Shown piece after piece: positions 8,317-17,388 of a DNA stretch of 64,000 nucleotides. The notes under the pieces were generated by a model that did no database searches, was not told the DNA's origin, and saw nothing but the letters and a program-made list of their open reading frames with translations. How positions within the stretch are numbered: position 1 is the stretch's first letter; the number at the start of each line of letters is the position of its first letter. Both the position numbers and the translations under genes were made by a program. Source of the stretch: AP-15 sp963712825 (GTDB lineage: Bacteria; Pseudomonadota; Alphaproteobacteria; ATCC43930; CGMCC-115725); contig CAVQJP010000016.1 in the NCBI GenBank assembly GCA_963712825.1, positions 186,001 through 250,000 on the forward strand, in the 5' to 3' direction.

Positions 8317-9741
8317 TCAGGCGGCTTCCGCCGCCATCTTGCGGGCCTTTTCGACCGCCTCGTCGATTGTGCCAACCATATAGAATGCGCTCTCCGGCAA
8401 ATCGTCGTGCTCGCCGGCGACGATGCCCTTGAAGCCTTTGATCGTGTCTTCCAGGGTGACGAGGACACCGGGGGTGCCGGTGAACACTTCAGCGACGTGG
8501 AAGGGCTGCGACAGAAAGCGCTGGATCTTGCGGGCGCGGGCGACGGTCAGCTTGTCTTCTTCCGACAATTCGTCCATGCCGAGGATCGCGATAATGTCCT
8601 GCAGCGATTTGTAGGTCTGCAAGACGCGCTGCACGTCGCGCGCGACCTGGTAATGCTCGTCGCCGACGATGCGGGGGTCGAGCATGCGCGAGGTCGAATC
8701 GAGCGGGTCGACCGCCGGATAAATGCCGAGCTCGGCGATCTGGCGCGACAGCACCGTGGTCGCGTCGAGATGGGAGAAGGTCGTAGCAGGTGCGGGGTCG
8801 GTCAGATCGTCGGCGGGGACGTAGATTGCCTGCACCGAAGTGATCGACCCCTTTTTCGTGCTGGTGATGCGCTCTTCCAAGTTTCCCAAATCGGTTGCCA
8901 GGGTCGGCTGATAGCCCACCGCCGACGGAATACGGCCGAGCAGCGCCGACACTTCCGACCCTGCCTGAGTAAAGCGGAAAATATTGTCGACAAAGAACAG
9001 CACGTCCTGGCCTTCCTCGTCGCGAAAATATTCGGCGACGGTGAGCCCGCTGAGGCCAACGCGCGCCCTGGCGCCCGGCGGCTCGTTCATCTGGCCGTAG
9101 ACGAGCGCCGCCTTGGAGCCCGGACCATCGGGGTTGATGACCCCCAATTCCATCATCTCGTGGTAGAGGTCGTTGCCTTCGCGGGTACGCTCGCCGACCC
9201 CGGCGAAGACCGAGTAACCGCCATGCGCCTTGGCGATGTTGTTGATCAACTCCATGATGATGACGGTCTTGCCGACCCCGGCGCCGCCGAACAGCCCAAT
9301 CTTGCCGCCTTTGGCGTAAGGCGTCAGCAGATCGACGACCTTTATCCCGGTAACCAGGATTTCGGCTTCGGTCGACTGATCAGTAAAAATGGGCGCCGAG
9401 CGGTGGATGGGCGAGCGCAATTTGGTCTCGATCGGACCGCGTTCGTCGACCGGCTCGCCGATGACGTTGAGGATGCGGCCAAGGGTTTCCGGGCCGACCG
9501 GCATCATGATCGGCTCGCCGGTGTCGACCGCCTGGATCCCGCGCACCAGCCCGTCGGTGGTGTCCATGGCGATCGTGCGCACGACGTTCTCGCCGACCTG
9601 CTGGGCGACTTCGAGAACCAGCTTGCTTCCCGAACGGTCCACCTGCAGCGCGTTCAGGATCGCCGGCAACTCGCCGTCAAAATGCACGTCGACGACCGGG
9701 CCGATGATCTGGGTGATCGTGCCGATGCTGTTTCTGGCCAT
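8317..9741 (-). CDS. atpD: ATP synthase F1 beta subunit
   Basis: The catalytic beta subunit of F1, 474 residues, usual length. It begins with the beta-barrel GTITQIIGPVVDVHF. The nucleotide domain has the P-loop GGAGVGKT with GLFGG ahead of it, the catalytic-Glu region VGERTREGNDLYHEM, and the DELSEEDKL motif (DELSEED) in the C-terminal helical domain. The spacing to atpG is 42 bases and to atpC about 110 bases, the latter holding a palindromic repeat. It forms the catalytic hexamer with AtpA. Confidence 0.99.
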   Translation of the reverse strand: MARNSIGTITQIIGPVVDVHFDGELPAILNALQVDRSGSKLVLEVAQQVGENVVRTIAMDTTDGLVRGIQAVDTGEPIMMPVGPETLGRILNVIGEPVDERGPIETKLRSPIHRSAPIFTDQSTEAEILVTGIKVVDLLTPYAKGGKIGLFGGAGVGKTVIIMELINNIAKAHGGYSVFAGVGERTREGNDLYHEMMELGVINPDGPGSKAALVYGQMNEPPGARARVGLSGLTVAEYFRDEEGQDVLFFVDNIFRFTQAGSEVSALLGRIPSAVGYQPTLATDLGNLEERITSTKKGSITSVQAIYVPADDLTDPAPATTFSHLDATTVLSRQIAELGIYPAVDPLDSTSRMLDPRIVGDEHYQVARDVQRVLQTYKSLQDIIAILGMDELSEEDKLTVARARKIQRFLSQPFHVAEVFTGTPGVLVTLEDTIKGFKGIVAGEHDDLPESAFYMVGTIDEAVEKARKMAAEAA

Positions 9742-9783
9742 GTTCAGCAGTGCCCTCGTCTAAACTTCGTGGCGCGATAAAAA

Positions 9784-10683
9784 TCAGGCGGCGCGCAACG
9801 ATTCGGCGCCGGAGATGATCTCGATCAGTTCCTTGGTGATCGCCGCCTGGCGCGTGCGGTTGTAGTTCAAGGTCAGCCGGGCAATCATGTCGCCGGCGTT
9901 GCGGGTGGCGTTGTCCATCGCCGTCATTCGCGCGCCCTGCTCGCTCGCGGCGTTTTCGAGGAGTGCCGTGTAGATCTGGACCGCGAGGTTGCGCGGCAGC
10001 AGCTCGTCGAGAATTTCTTCTTCGGACGGCTCGAACTCGTAGACCCCGGCGGTCGCCGGCGAGACCGCGTCGGCGCCGTCCTCGGCCTCGACCGGAAACG
10101 GGATCAGCTGCTGCGCCGTCACGACCTGGGTGATCGCCGAGCGGAACCGGTTGTAGATGATCGTGCACGCGTCGAACGAGCTGGCCCGAAACAGGACCAT
10201 AACGCGCTGGGCGATGTCGCGCGCCTCGTCGAACGACAGGTGGCGGCGACCGACATCGGTCAGGCTGTCATGGATCATCCGGCCGTAGTCGCGGCGCAGC
10301 CCGTCGCGCCCCTTGCGGCCGACGGTCAGGATCATGGCCCGCTTGCCGGCGCCTTCGAGCTCGCGGATCTGGCGGCGCGCTTCGCGCAGGATCGAGGCGT
10401 TAAAGCCGCCGGCAAGCCCGCGGTCCGAGGTGGCGACGACGAGCAGATGGGTTTCGTCCTTGCCGGTGCCGACCAGCAATGGCGGCGCGCTCGGCAACCC
10501 GGTCATGCGGGCGGCGAGCGAGCCCAAAACGCGCTCCATCCGCTGCGCATAGGGACGCGCCGCCTCAGCCTGCTCCTGCGCGCGGCGCAGCCGGGAGGCC
10601 GCGACGACCTTCATTGCCGCGGTGATCTTCTGCGTCGACTGGACGCTGCGGATGCGGACCCGCAAATCCTTTAGGCTCGGCAT
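9784..10683 (-). CDS. atpG: ATP synthase F1 gamma subunit
   Basis: The rotary shaft of F1, 299 residues. Both terminal helices of the coiled coil are recognisable: the N-terminal LKDLRVRIRSVQSTQKITAA and the C-terminal stretch ending ITKELIEIISGAESLRAA. Between them a Rossmann-like domain carries ATSDRGLAGGFN. It lies 19 bases downstream of atpA, in the standard H-A-G-D-C order. A short insertion rich in acidic residues near EFEPSEEEILDELLP is normal for alphaproteobacterial homologues. Confidence 0.98.
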   Translation of the reverse strand: MPSLKDLRVRIRSVQSTQKITAAMKVVAASRLRRAQEQAEAARPYAQRMERVLGSLAARMTGLPSAPPLLVGTGKDETHLLVVATSDRGLAGGFNASILREARRQIRELEGAGKRAMILTVGRKGRDGLRRDYGRMIHDSLTDVGRRHLSFDEARDIAQRVMVLFRASSFDACTIIYNRFRSAITQVVTAQQLIPFPVEAEDGADAVSPATAGVYEFEPSEEEILDELLPRNLAVQIYTALLENAASEQGARMTAMDNATRNAGDMIARLTLNYNRTRQAAITKELIEIISGAESLRAA

Positions 10684-10702
10684 CGGGCGCGCTCGATGAG
10701 CG

Positions 10703-12232
<1,530 letters not shown>

Positions 12233-12257
12233 AAAAACCCTCTCAGGTTCCTTCCAA

Positions 12258-12335
12258 CGTCATGCCCGGGCGTGATCCGGGCATCGACGAGCCGCATCGG
12301 CAGATGGTTGGCCGGGACAAGCCCGGCCATGACGG
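12258..12335. repeat. palindromic element between atpH and atpA
   Basis: The atpH-atpA spacer contains CGTCATGCCCGGGC and GATCCGGGCAT near its right-hand end in minus orientation, then a second hairpin GCCGGG-ACAAGCCCGGCCATGACGG. Outer ends GTCATG and CATGAC are inverted copies, so the whole 78 bases is a nested palindrome. Related composition is seen in the element at 43065. It resembles dispersed palindromic repeats of alphaproteobacteria rather than a one-off terminator. Confidence 0.68.
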
Positions 12336-12371
12336 TTTGTGGGCATATCGTATTCGCTTAGCCGATCTGAC

Positions 12372-12926
12372 CTATGCCTTCAGCGCCAATTGCAGGCGCC
12401 GCAACTTGCTGTCGAGCGAGGCGTCGACCATGCGCGAGCCGACCTTGACGATCATCCCGCCGATCAGCCGCTGGTCGACCCGCGCATCGACAAAAACGCG
12501 GCGCCCGACGGTGCGGCGCAAATGCTCGCTTAGTGTTTCGAGCTGGGCCTCGCTCAACGGCTGGGCGGCGACGATCTCGGCGGTGACCTCGCCGCGCCGC
12601 TCGGCGAGCATCGCGAGAAACGCCTCAACCATCGCCGGCACCGCAAAGAGCCGGCGGTTGCGCGCCACGACGGCGAGAAAATCGCGAACCAGCGGCGACA
12701 ACTCGGCCCGCCGGGCCAGTGCCGACACCGCCCGCCCCTGGTCCTGCCGCGACAGCACCGGGCTGCGTACGACGCGCATCAGATCGGCGCTCGCCGCCAT
12801 CATCGCCCGCAGCTGGCGCAAGTCGCCGGCCACCTCGTCGAACGCCCGCCGCTCGTCGGCGATGTCGAACAGCGCCGTCGCGTAACGTTCGGCCAGGGCT
12901 GAAACGCCAGTCGTCTCGGAAGCCAA
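12372..12926 (-). CDS. atpH: ATP synthase F1 delta subunit (TTG start)
   Basis: The stator subunit linking F1 to the peripheral b stalk; 184 residues from a TTG at 12926. That start gives (M)ASETTGVSALAERYATALFD, which is where AtpH proteins begin, and a GAGG lies about ten bases upstream. The much longer open frame extending to 13364 is not part of the protein. The C-terminal domain has VDARVDQRLIGGMIVKVGSRMVDASL, the OSCP/delta signature. It opens the atpHAGDC operon, so the promoter should lie in 12927-13116. Confidence 0.95.
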   Translation of the reverse strand: MASETTGVSALAERYATALFDIADERRAFDEVAGDLRQLRAMMAASADLMRVVRSPVLSRQDQGRAVSALARRAELSPLVRDFLAVVARNRRLFAVPAMVEAFLAMLAERRGEVTAEIVAAQPLSEAQLETLSEHLRRTVGRRVFVDARVDQRLIGGMIVKVGSRMVDASLDSKLRRLQLALKA

Positions 12927-13116
12927 GTACAGCAGTCCTCGATAGCCGCACCGGCAAAAGCCGTAGCAGCGTTCCTTGTTATTTTCGGATCGCGCCCAGG
13001 CGCCGCCGCCGGGCAAAGCCGCCGGGCGGTTCCCTAACACAGCGCCGAACCCCGCGCAACTGTCGGCTCTCGCTGGCGAATCGGGGCGAGCCCCCGGTAC
13101 GTCCGCAAACCGGCCG

Positions 13117-15411
13117 TCACAAAAAACTGTACGGGTCGATGTCGACCTGCAGGCGTGCGGAGCCGCCAAGGCGCACCCGCGACAGCCATTCGCGGACAAC
13201 CGCCTGCAGGTTGACCTCGCGCTCGGCCTTGACCAGGAACCGCTGGCGGTGGCGCCCGCGCAGGATCGCGAGCGGCGCCGGGGCCGGACCGAGCACGCCG
13301 ACCCCCGGCAGTTGCGGCGCCGCACGGGCAAGCGCGCGGGCGGCGAAATCGGCGGCCTCGGCATCGACCGCGCTGAGGATCAGCGCTGCAAGCCGGCCAA
13401 AGGGCGGCAGCCCGGCGGCACGGCGCGCCGTCGCCTCGGCCTCGACAAACCGGTCGCGCTCGCCCGACGCCAGCGCTTTCATTACCGGCTCCTGCGGCAT
13501 CATGGTCTGGATCAGCACCCGCCCCTTGTGCCGGGCCCGCCCGGCACGCCCGCCGACCTGATGCAGCAGCTGATAGGTCCGCTCCGCCGCCCGCAAATCG
13601 CCGCCGACGAGCCCGAGATCGGCATCGACGACGCCGACCAGGGTCAGCATCGGAAAATGGTGGCCCTTGGCGACGATCTGGGTACCGATCAAGAGATCAT
13701 AGCGCCGCTCGGCCATCGCCTGCACCAGTGCCGCGGCGGCGCTGGGTCCGGGCAGCGCGTCGCTGACCATCAGCGCGGGGCGCGCCGCCGGGAACCGCAT
13801 CGACGCTTCTTCCAAAAGCCGCTCGACCCCTGGCCCGCACGGCGCCAGCGTCCCGGCCGTCATGCATTCGGGACATAATTGCGGCACCGGCTCGGCATGG
13901 CCGCAGTGATGGCACAGCAACCGCCGGGTAAAGCGGTGCTCGACCAGCCACGCGCTGCAATTCGGGCACTGGAACCGATGCCCGCAGGCGCGGCACAGGG
14001 TCAGCGGCGCATAGCCGCGGCGGTTCAGAAACAACAGCGCCTGCTCGCCCGCGGCGAAGGTTTCCGTCAGCGCCGCGACCAGCGGCGGCGACAGAAAACG
14101 GCCGGGCTCGATGCGCTCGCGGCGCAGATCGACAAGCGTTACCTCCGGCAGCGCGGCTTCGGCGTGCCGGTGCTGCAGGCTGACCCGCTGATAGCGCCCG
14201 CGAGCGACGTTGACCACGGTTTCGAGCGACGGTGTCGCCGACACCAGCACAATCGGAATGCCGGCCAGCGCCGCGCGCAGCACCGCCATGTCGCGGGCCT
14301 GATAGCAGACCCCGTCCTCCTGCTTGTAGGAGGGGTCGTGCTCCTCGTCGACGACAATCAGGCCAAGCTCGCGAAACGGCAAAAACAGCGCCGAGCGCGC
14401 GCCGACGACGACTGGAACCCGGCCCTCCGCGACGGCCCGCCAAGTGTCGCGGCGCTCGGCCTGGCCGATTTCCGAATGCCACTGCGCCGGGGCGGCGCCA
14501 AAGCGGTCGTGAAACCGCTGCAGCCATTGCGCGCCGAGCGCGATCTCGGGCAGCAGCACCAGGACCTGGCGGCCGGCGGCGAGGGCGGCGGCGATCGCGG
14601 CGAAATAGGTTTCGGTCTTGCCCGCGCCGGTGACGCCGTCGAGCACGGTGACGCCGAACCCGCCGGCCTCGACCCCGGCGACAAGCCGGCGCGCCGCAAG
14701 CGACTGGTCGGCCGACAAAGACGGACCCGGCGCGCGCCAATCGGGCGATGCCCGCGGCGGCGGCTCGCGTACGACAAGGCGCTCCTCGAGCAGCCCGCCG
14801 GCGACCAGGTCGCGGACCACCGCGGCGCCGCAGCCGGCGAGGCGCGCAGTCTTGGCTGGAGGCAGCGGCGCTGACCCCCGCAGGATTTCGAGCACCCGGC
14901 GGCGCGCCGGGGTCAGGCGCGCGCCCAAGGGAGTCCCGGAAAGCGCGGCGTCGGCGAGGGCCGTAAGCCCGGCCGGCGAAATCGCGCACAGCCGGCGCGG
15001 CCGCGGCGGCGGCAATGCCTCGGCGACCCCGATCGCCATGCGCAGCACCGCTCCGGGCGACGCCATTGTGTAGTCGGCGACACGCTCGACAAAACGGCGC
15101 AGCGGCGCCCCGAGCGGCGGCAACGGCAAAATCTCGGCGACCGGCTTCAGCCGGTCCAGCGCGAAATTCGACCCCTCGCCGTCCCACACAACGCCGATCC
15201 GGCTGCGCCCGCCGAGCGGCACGCGGACAAAGCTGCCGGGCTGCGGCATCGCTGCGCCGTCGCCGATGCGATAGTCGAGCGCCTCCGGCAACGGCAGCGG
15301 CAGCAGCACGCGAACCCGTCGCGCGGCGGCCTCTGGATCGGCGCGCGCGATGGGCGCGCCGGCGCGGCAGGTCGAAACCGCAGCGGCGGAACTGGCATGG
15401 CGCTCGGGCAT
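13117..15411 (-). CDS. priA: primosomal helicase PriA
   Basis: A 3'-to-5' DNA helicase that reloads replication at stalled forks; 764 residues. The N-terminal DNA-binding part contains VRVLLPLPLPEALDYRI and GSFVRVPLGGR. The helicase core shows Walker A GVTGAGKT, DEEH at VVDEEHDPSYKQ, and SATPSLE. Between helicase lobes lie two zinc pairs, CRACGHRFQCPNC and CHHCGHA..CPEC. The C-terminal lobe has IGTQIVAKGHHFP and QVGGRAGR. A start later than 15411 is possible because the first 30 residues are not conserved in type. It runs in the same direction as the ATP synthase genes downstream. Confidence 0.97.
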   Translation of the reverse strand: MPERHASSAAAVSTCRAGAPIARADPEAAARRVRVLLPLPLPEALDYRIGDGAAMPQPGSFVRVPLGGRSRIGVVWDGEGSNFALDRLKPVAEILPLPPLGAPLRRFVERVADYTMASPGAVLRMAIGVAEALPPPRPRRLCAISPAGLTALADAALSGTPLGARLTPARRRVLEILRGSAPLPPAKTARLAGCGAAVVRDLVAGGLLEERLVVREPPPRASPDWRAPGPSLSADQSLAARRLVAGVEAGGFGVTVLDGVTGAGKTETYFAAIAAALAAGRQVLVLLPEIALGAQWLQRFHDRFGAAPAQWHSEIGQAERRDTWRAVAEGRVPVVVGARSALFLPFRELGLIVVDEEHDPSYKQEDGVCYQARDMAVLRAALAGIPIVLVSATPSLETVVNVARGRYQRVSLQHRHAEAALPEVTLVDLRRERIEPGRFLSPPLVAALTETFAAGEQALLFLNRRGYAPLTLCRACGHRFQCPNCSAWLVEHRFTRRLLCHHCGHAEPVPQLCPECMTAGTLAPCGPGVERLLEEASMRFPAARPALMVSDALPGPSAAAALVQAMAERRYDLLIGTQIVAKGHHFPMLTLVGVVDADLGLVGGDLRAAERTYQLLHQVGGRAGRARHKGRVLIQTMMPQEPVMKALASGERDRFVEAEATARRAAGLPPFGRLAALILSAVDAEAADFAARALARAAPQLPGVGVLGPAPAPLAILRGRHRQRFLVKAEREVNLQAVVREWLSRVRLGGSARLQVDIDPYSFL

Positions 15412-15586
15412 CGGCTACACTCGCGCGGCACGGGGGAGCCGGCAAGCGCTCTTCGGCGGCCGCGTCCTGTCCTTGGGGCGCGCAATTTCGCGGTTGGGGT
15501 TCAGGTGGTTCTCGGATGACCGGGTTTGCTGCGGCTCGACAAATCGTTGAAGGCCCGTGCTGCGGCACGACCGCTTGGAGCTGACC

Positions 15587-16330
15587 TTGGCCGATCGCCC
15601 GCAGGACCAGCCAAAGCCGCTCGGCGGCGCTCAGCCGGCGCCGGACGGGCCGGGCAATACCCGCGCCGCCGATGTCATCGCCTATCTGCGCAAGAACCCG
15701 GATTTTCTTGAAAAGCACCCCCAGGCGCTGCGCCTGCTGCGAGCGCCGAGCCGCGACGGCGACGACGTGCTCGACTTTCAGCACTTCATGGTCGAGCGCC
15801 TGCGCCGCGACCTGCAACGGGTGCAGGATGAGCATAAAAACCTTGTCGCGCTGAGCCGCGGCAACCTCGCCAGCCAGTGCCGCGTGCACAAGGCCGCCCT
15901 GGCAATGCTGAAAGCGGTCAATTTCGAGCATCTGCTGCAGATCGTCACGACCGACCTCGCGGTTCTGATCGACGTCGACGTCGTAACCCTCGGCATCGAA
16001 AGCACGGTGGCGCGGACCACCCGGCTGCCGCTGCCGGGAATTCATTTGTTGCGCGCGGGCATGGTCGACGAGGTGCTCGGACCCGACCGCGACGCGCTCT
16101 TATGCACCGACGCGAAGGGTGAGCCGGCCCTGTTTGGCGGCGCTGCCGGGCTCGTCCGCTCGCAGGCGCTGTTGCGGCTGTCGTTCGGCCGCGGCGGGCC
16201 GGCGGGGCTGATGTGCATCGGCGCCCGCAAGCCCGGCACCTTTCACCCCGGTCTCGGCACCGAGTTGCTGAGCTTTCTGGCGCGCGCCGTCGAGATCACG
16301 ATCGCGCAATGGCTCGAACGCGGCCGGTGA
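15587..16330 (+). CDS. DUF484 family protein
   Basis: A protein of about 247 residues with the DUF484 layout: an N-terminal region around DVIAYLRKNPDFLEKHPQ, then DFQHFMVERLRRDLQRVQDEHKNLV, a helix likely to form a coiled coil, and a GAF-like domain from about residue 90. The family regularly precedes xerC in proteobacteria, as here; its molecular role is not established. A TTG at 15587 is preferred because GGAG lies seven bases upstream; a GTG at 15557 in the same frame is the alternative. Its stop overlaps the first codon of xerC. Confidence 0.85.
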   Translation: MADRPQDQPKPLGGAQPAPDGPGNTRAADVIAYLRKNPDFLEKHPQALRLLRAPSRDGDDVLDFQHFMVERLRRDLQRVQDEHKNLVALSRGNLASQCRVHKAALAMLKAVNFEHLLQIVTTDLAVLIDVDVVTLGIESTVARTTRLPLPGIHLLRAGMVDEVLGPDRDALLCTDAKGEPALFGGAAGLVRSQALLRLSFGRGGPAGLMCIGARKPGTFHPGLGTELLSFLARAVEITIAQWLERGR

Positions 16331-17367
16331 GCGAACCGCCGCCGCGGCCCCCGGCGGCGCGCGGCGGTCCGGAACACGACACCCACGAAAAGACGCCGGC
16401 CTTCCCGATGCTGCCCGAGCCGGTCCCGCTCGCGCGTTTCACGGCGGCCGACGATTTGCGCGCCGCGATCGCGTTGTGGATCGCGTGGCTGTCGGGCGAG
16501 CGCCGCGCCTCGGCGCATACGGTTGCCGCTTACGGGCGCGACCTCTTCTCGTTGCTCGACTTCCTCGGCGAGCATCTGGGCGAGCTGCCGAGCCTCGCCG
16601 TAATCGACGCGCTGCGCACCGCCGATCTCCGCGCCTATCTGGCGCACCGCGCGGGCGCCGGGATCGAGCGCGCGTCGCTGGCGCGGAACATCTCCGTCTT
16701 GCGCAACTTTATTCGGTTCTTGCAGCGGCGCGGCCTCGCCTCGACCACAGCACTCGCGGCCTTGCGCGCGCCGAAATTGCCGGCGGCGGTGCCCAAGCCG
16801 CTGACCGTCGACGACGCGCTCGCCGCGGTCGCCGCCGCCGGCGAGCTGGCCCCGGAGGGCTGGCAGCGCCGCCGTGACACCGCCCTCATGTCGCTGATCT
16901 ACGGCTGCGGGCTGCGCTTGTCGGAAGCGCTCGGGCTCAGCCGCGCCGAGGCGCCGACCGGCGACAGCCTGACGGTCACCGGCAAGGGCCGCAAAACCCG
17001 CCAGCTGCCGGTCCTGCCGGCGGTGCGCGAGGCGGTCGCCGACTACCTCGCCGCCTGTCCCTACGCGCTCGCCGCCGCCGGCCCGCTGTTTGTGGGCGCG
17101 CGCGGCGGACCGCTGCACCCGCGTTTGGTGCAGCGCCAGATGGCGGCATTGCGTGGGTATCTCGGTCTGCCGGAAACGGCGACGCCGCACGCGCTGCGCC
17201 ACAGCTTTGCCACCCACCTGCTCGGCGCCGGCGGCGATCTGCGCGCGATCCAGGAGCTGCTCGGCCACGCCAGCCTGTCGACGACGCAGCGCTACACCGC
17301 GGTCGAGACCGAGCGCCTGCTGGCGATCTACGACGACGCCCATCCCCGCGCCCGCGCCGCAAGCTGA
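16327..17367 (+). CDS. xerC: site-specific tyrosine recombinase XerC
   Basis: A tyrosine recombinase of the XerC/XerD type, which resolves chromosome dimers at dif. The N-terminal SAM-like core-binding domain spans about residues 30-130 (SAHTVAAYGRDLFSLLDFL). The catalytic domain shows the Arg box GCGLRLSEAL, a Lys in the beta-hairpin TGKGRKTRQLP, HALRHSFATHLL, GHASLSTTQRYT with the nucleophilic Tyr. The GTG at 16327 overlaps the preceding stop as GTGA, implying translational coupling; an in-frame ATG at 16309 is the alternative. The position after DUF484 favours XerC over XerD. The N-terminus is longer than usual. Confidence 0.93.
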   Translation: MSEPPPRPPAARGGPEHDTHEKTPAFPMLPEPVPLARFTAADDLRAAIALWIAWLSGERRASAHTVAAYGRDLFSLLDFLGEHLGELPSLAVIDALRTADLRAYLAHRAGAGIERASLARNISVLRNFIRFLQRRGLASTTALAALRAPKLPAAVPKPLTVDDALAAVAAAGELAPEGWQRRRDTALMSLIYGCGLRLSEALGLSRAEAPTGDSLTVTGKGRKTRQLPVLPAVREAVADYLAACPYALAAAGPLFVGARGGPLHPRLVQRQMAALRGYLGLPETATPHALRHSFATHLLGAGGDLRAIQELLGHASLSTTQRYTAVETERLLAIYDDAHPRARAAS

Positions 17368-17388
17368 ACCCCGGGGCGCGTTACCGCC

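Noticed and set aside
13697..16045. A long minus-strand open frame overlapping priA
   Set aside because: Same strand but out of frame with priA; rich in Arg, Ala and Pro with no domain, as expected of a shadow in high-GC DNA.
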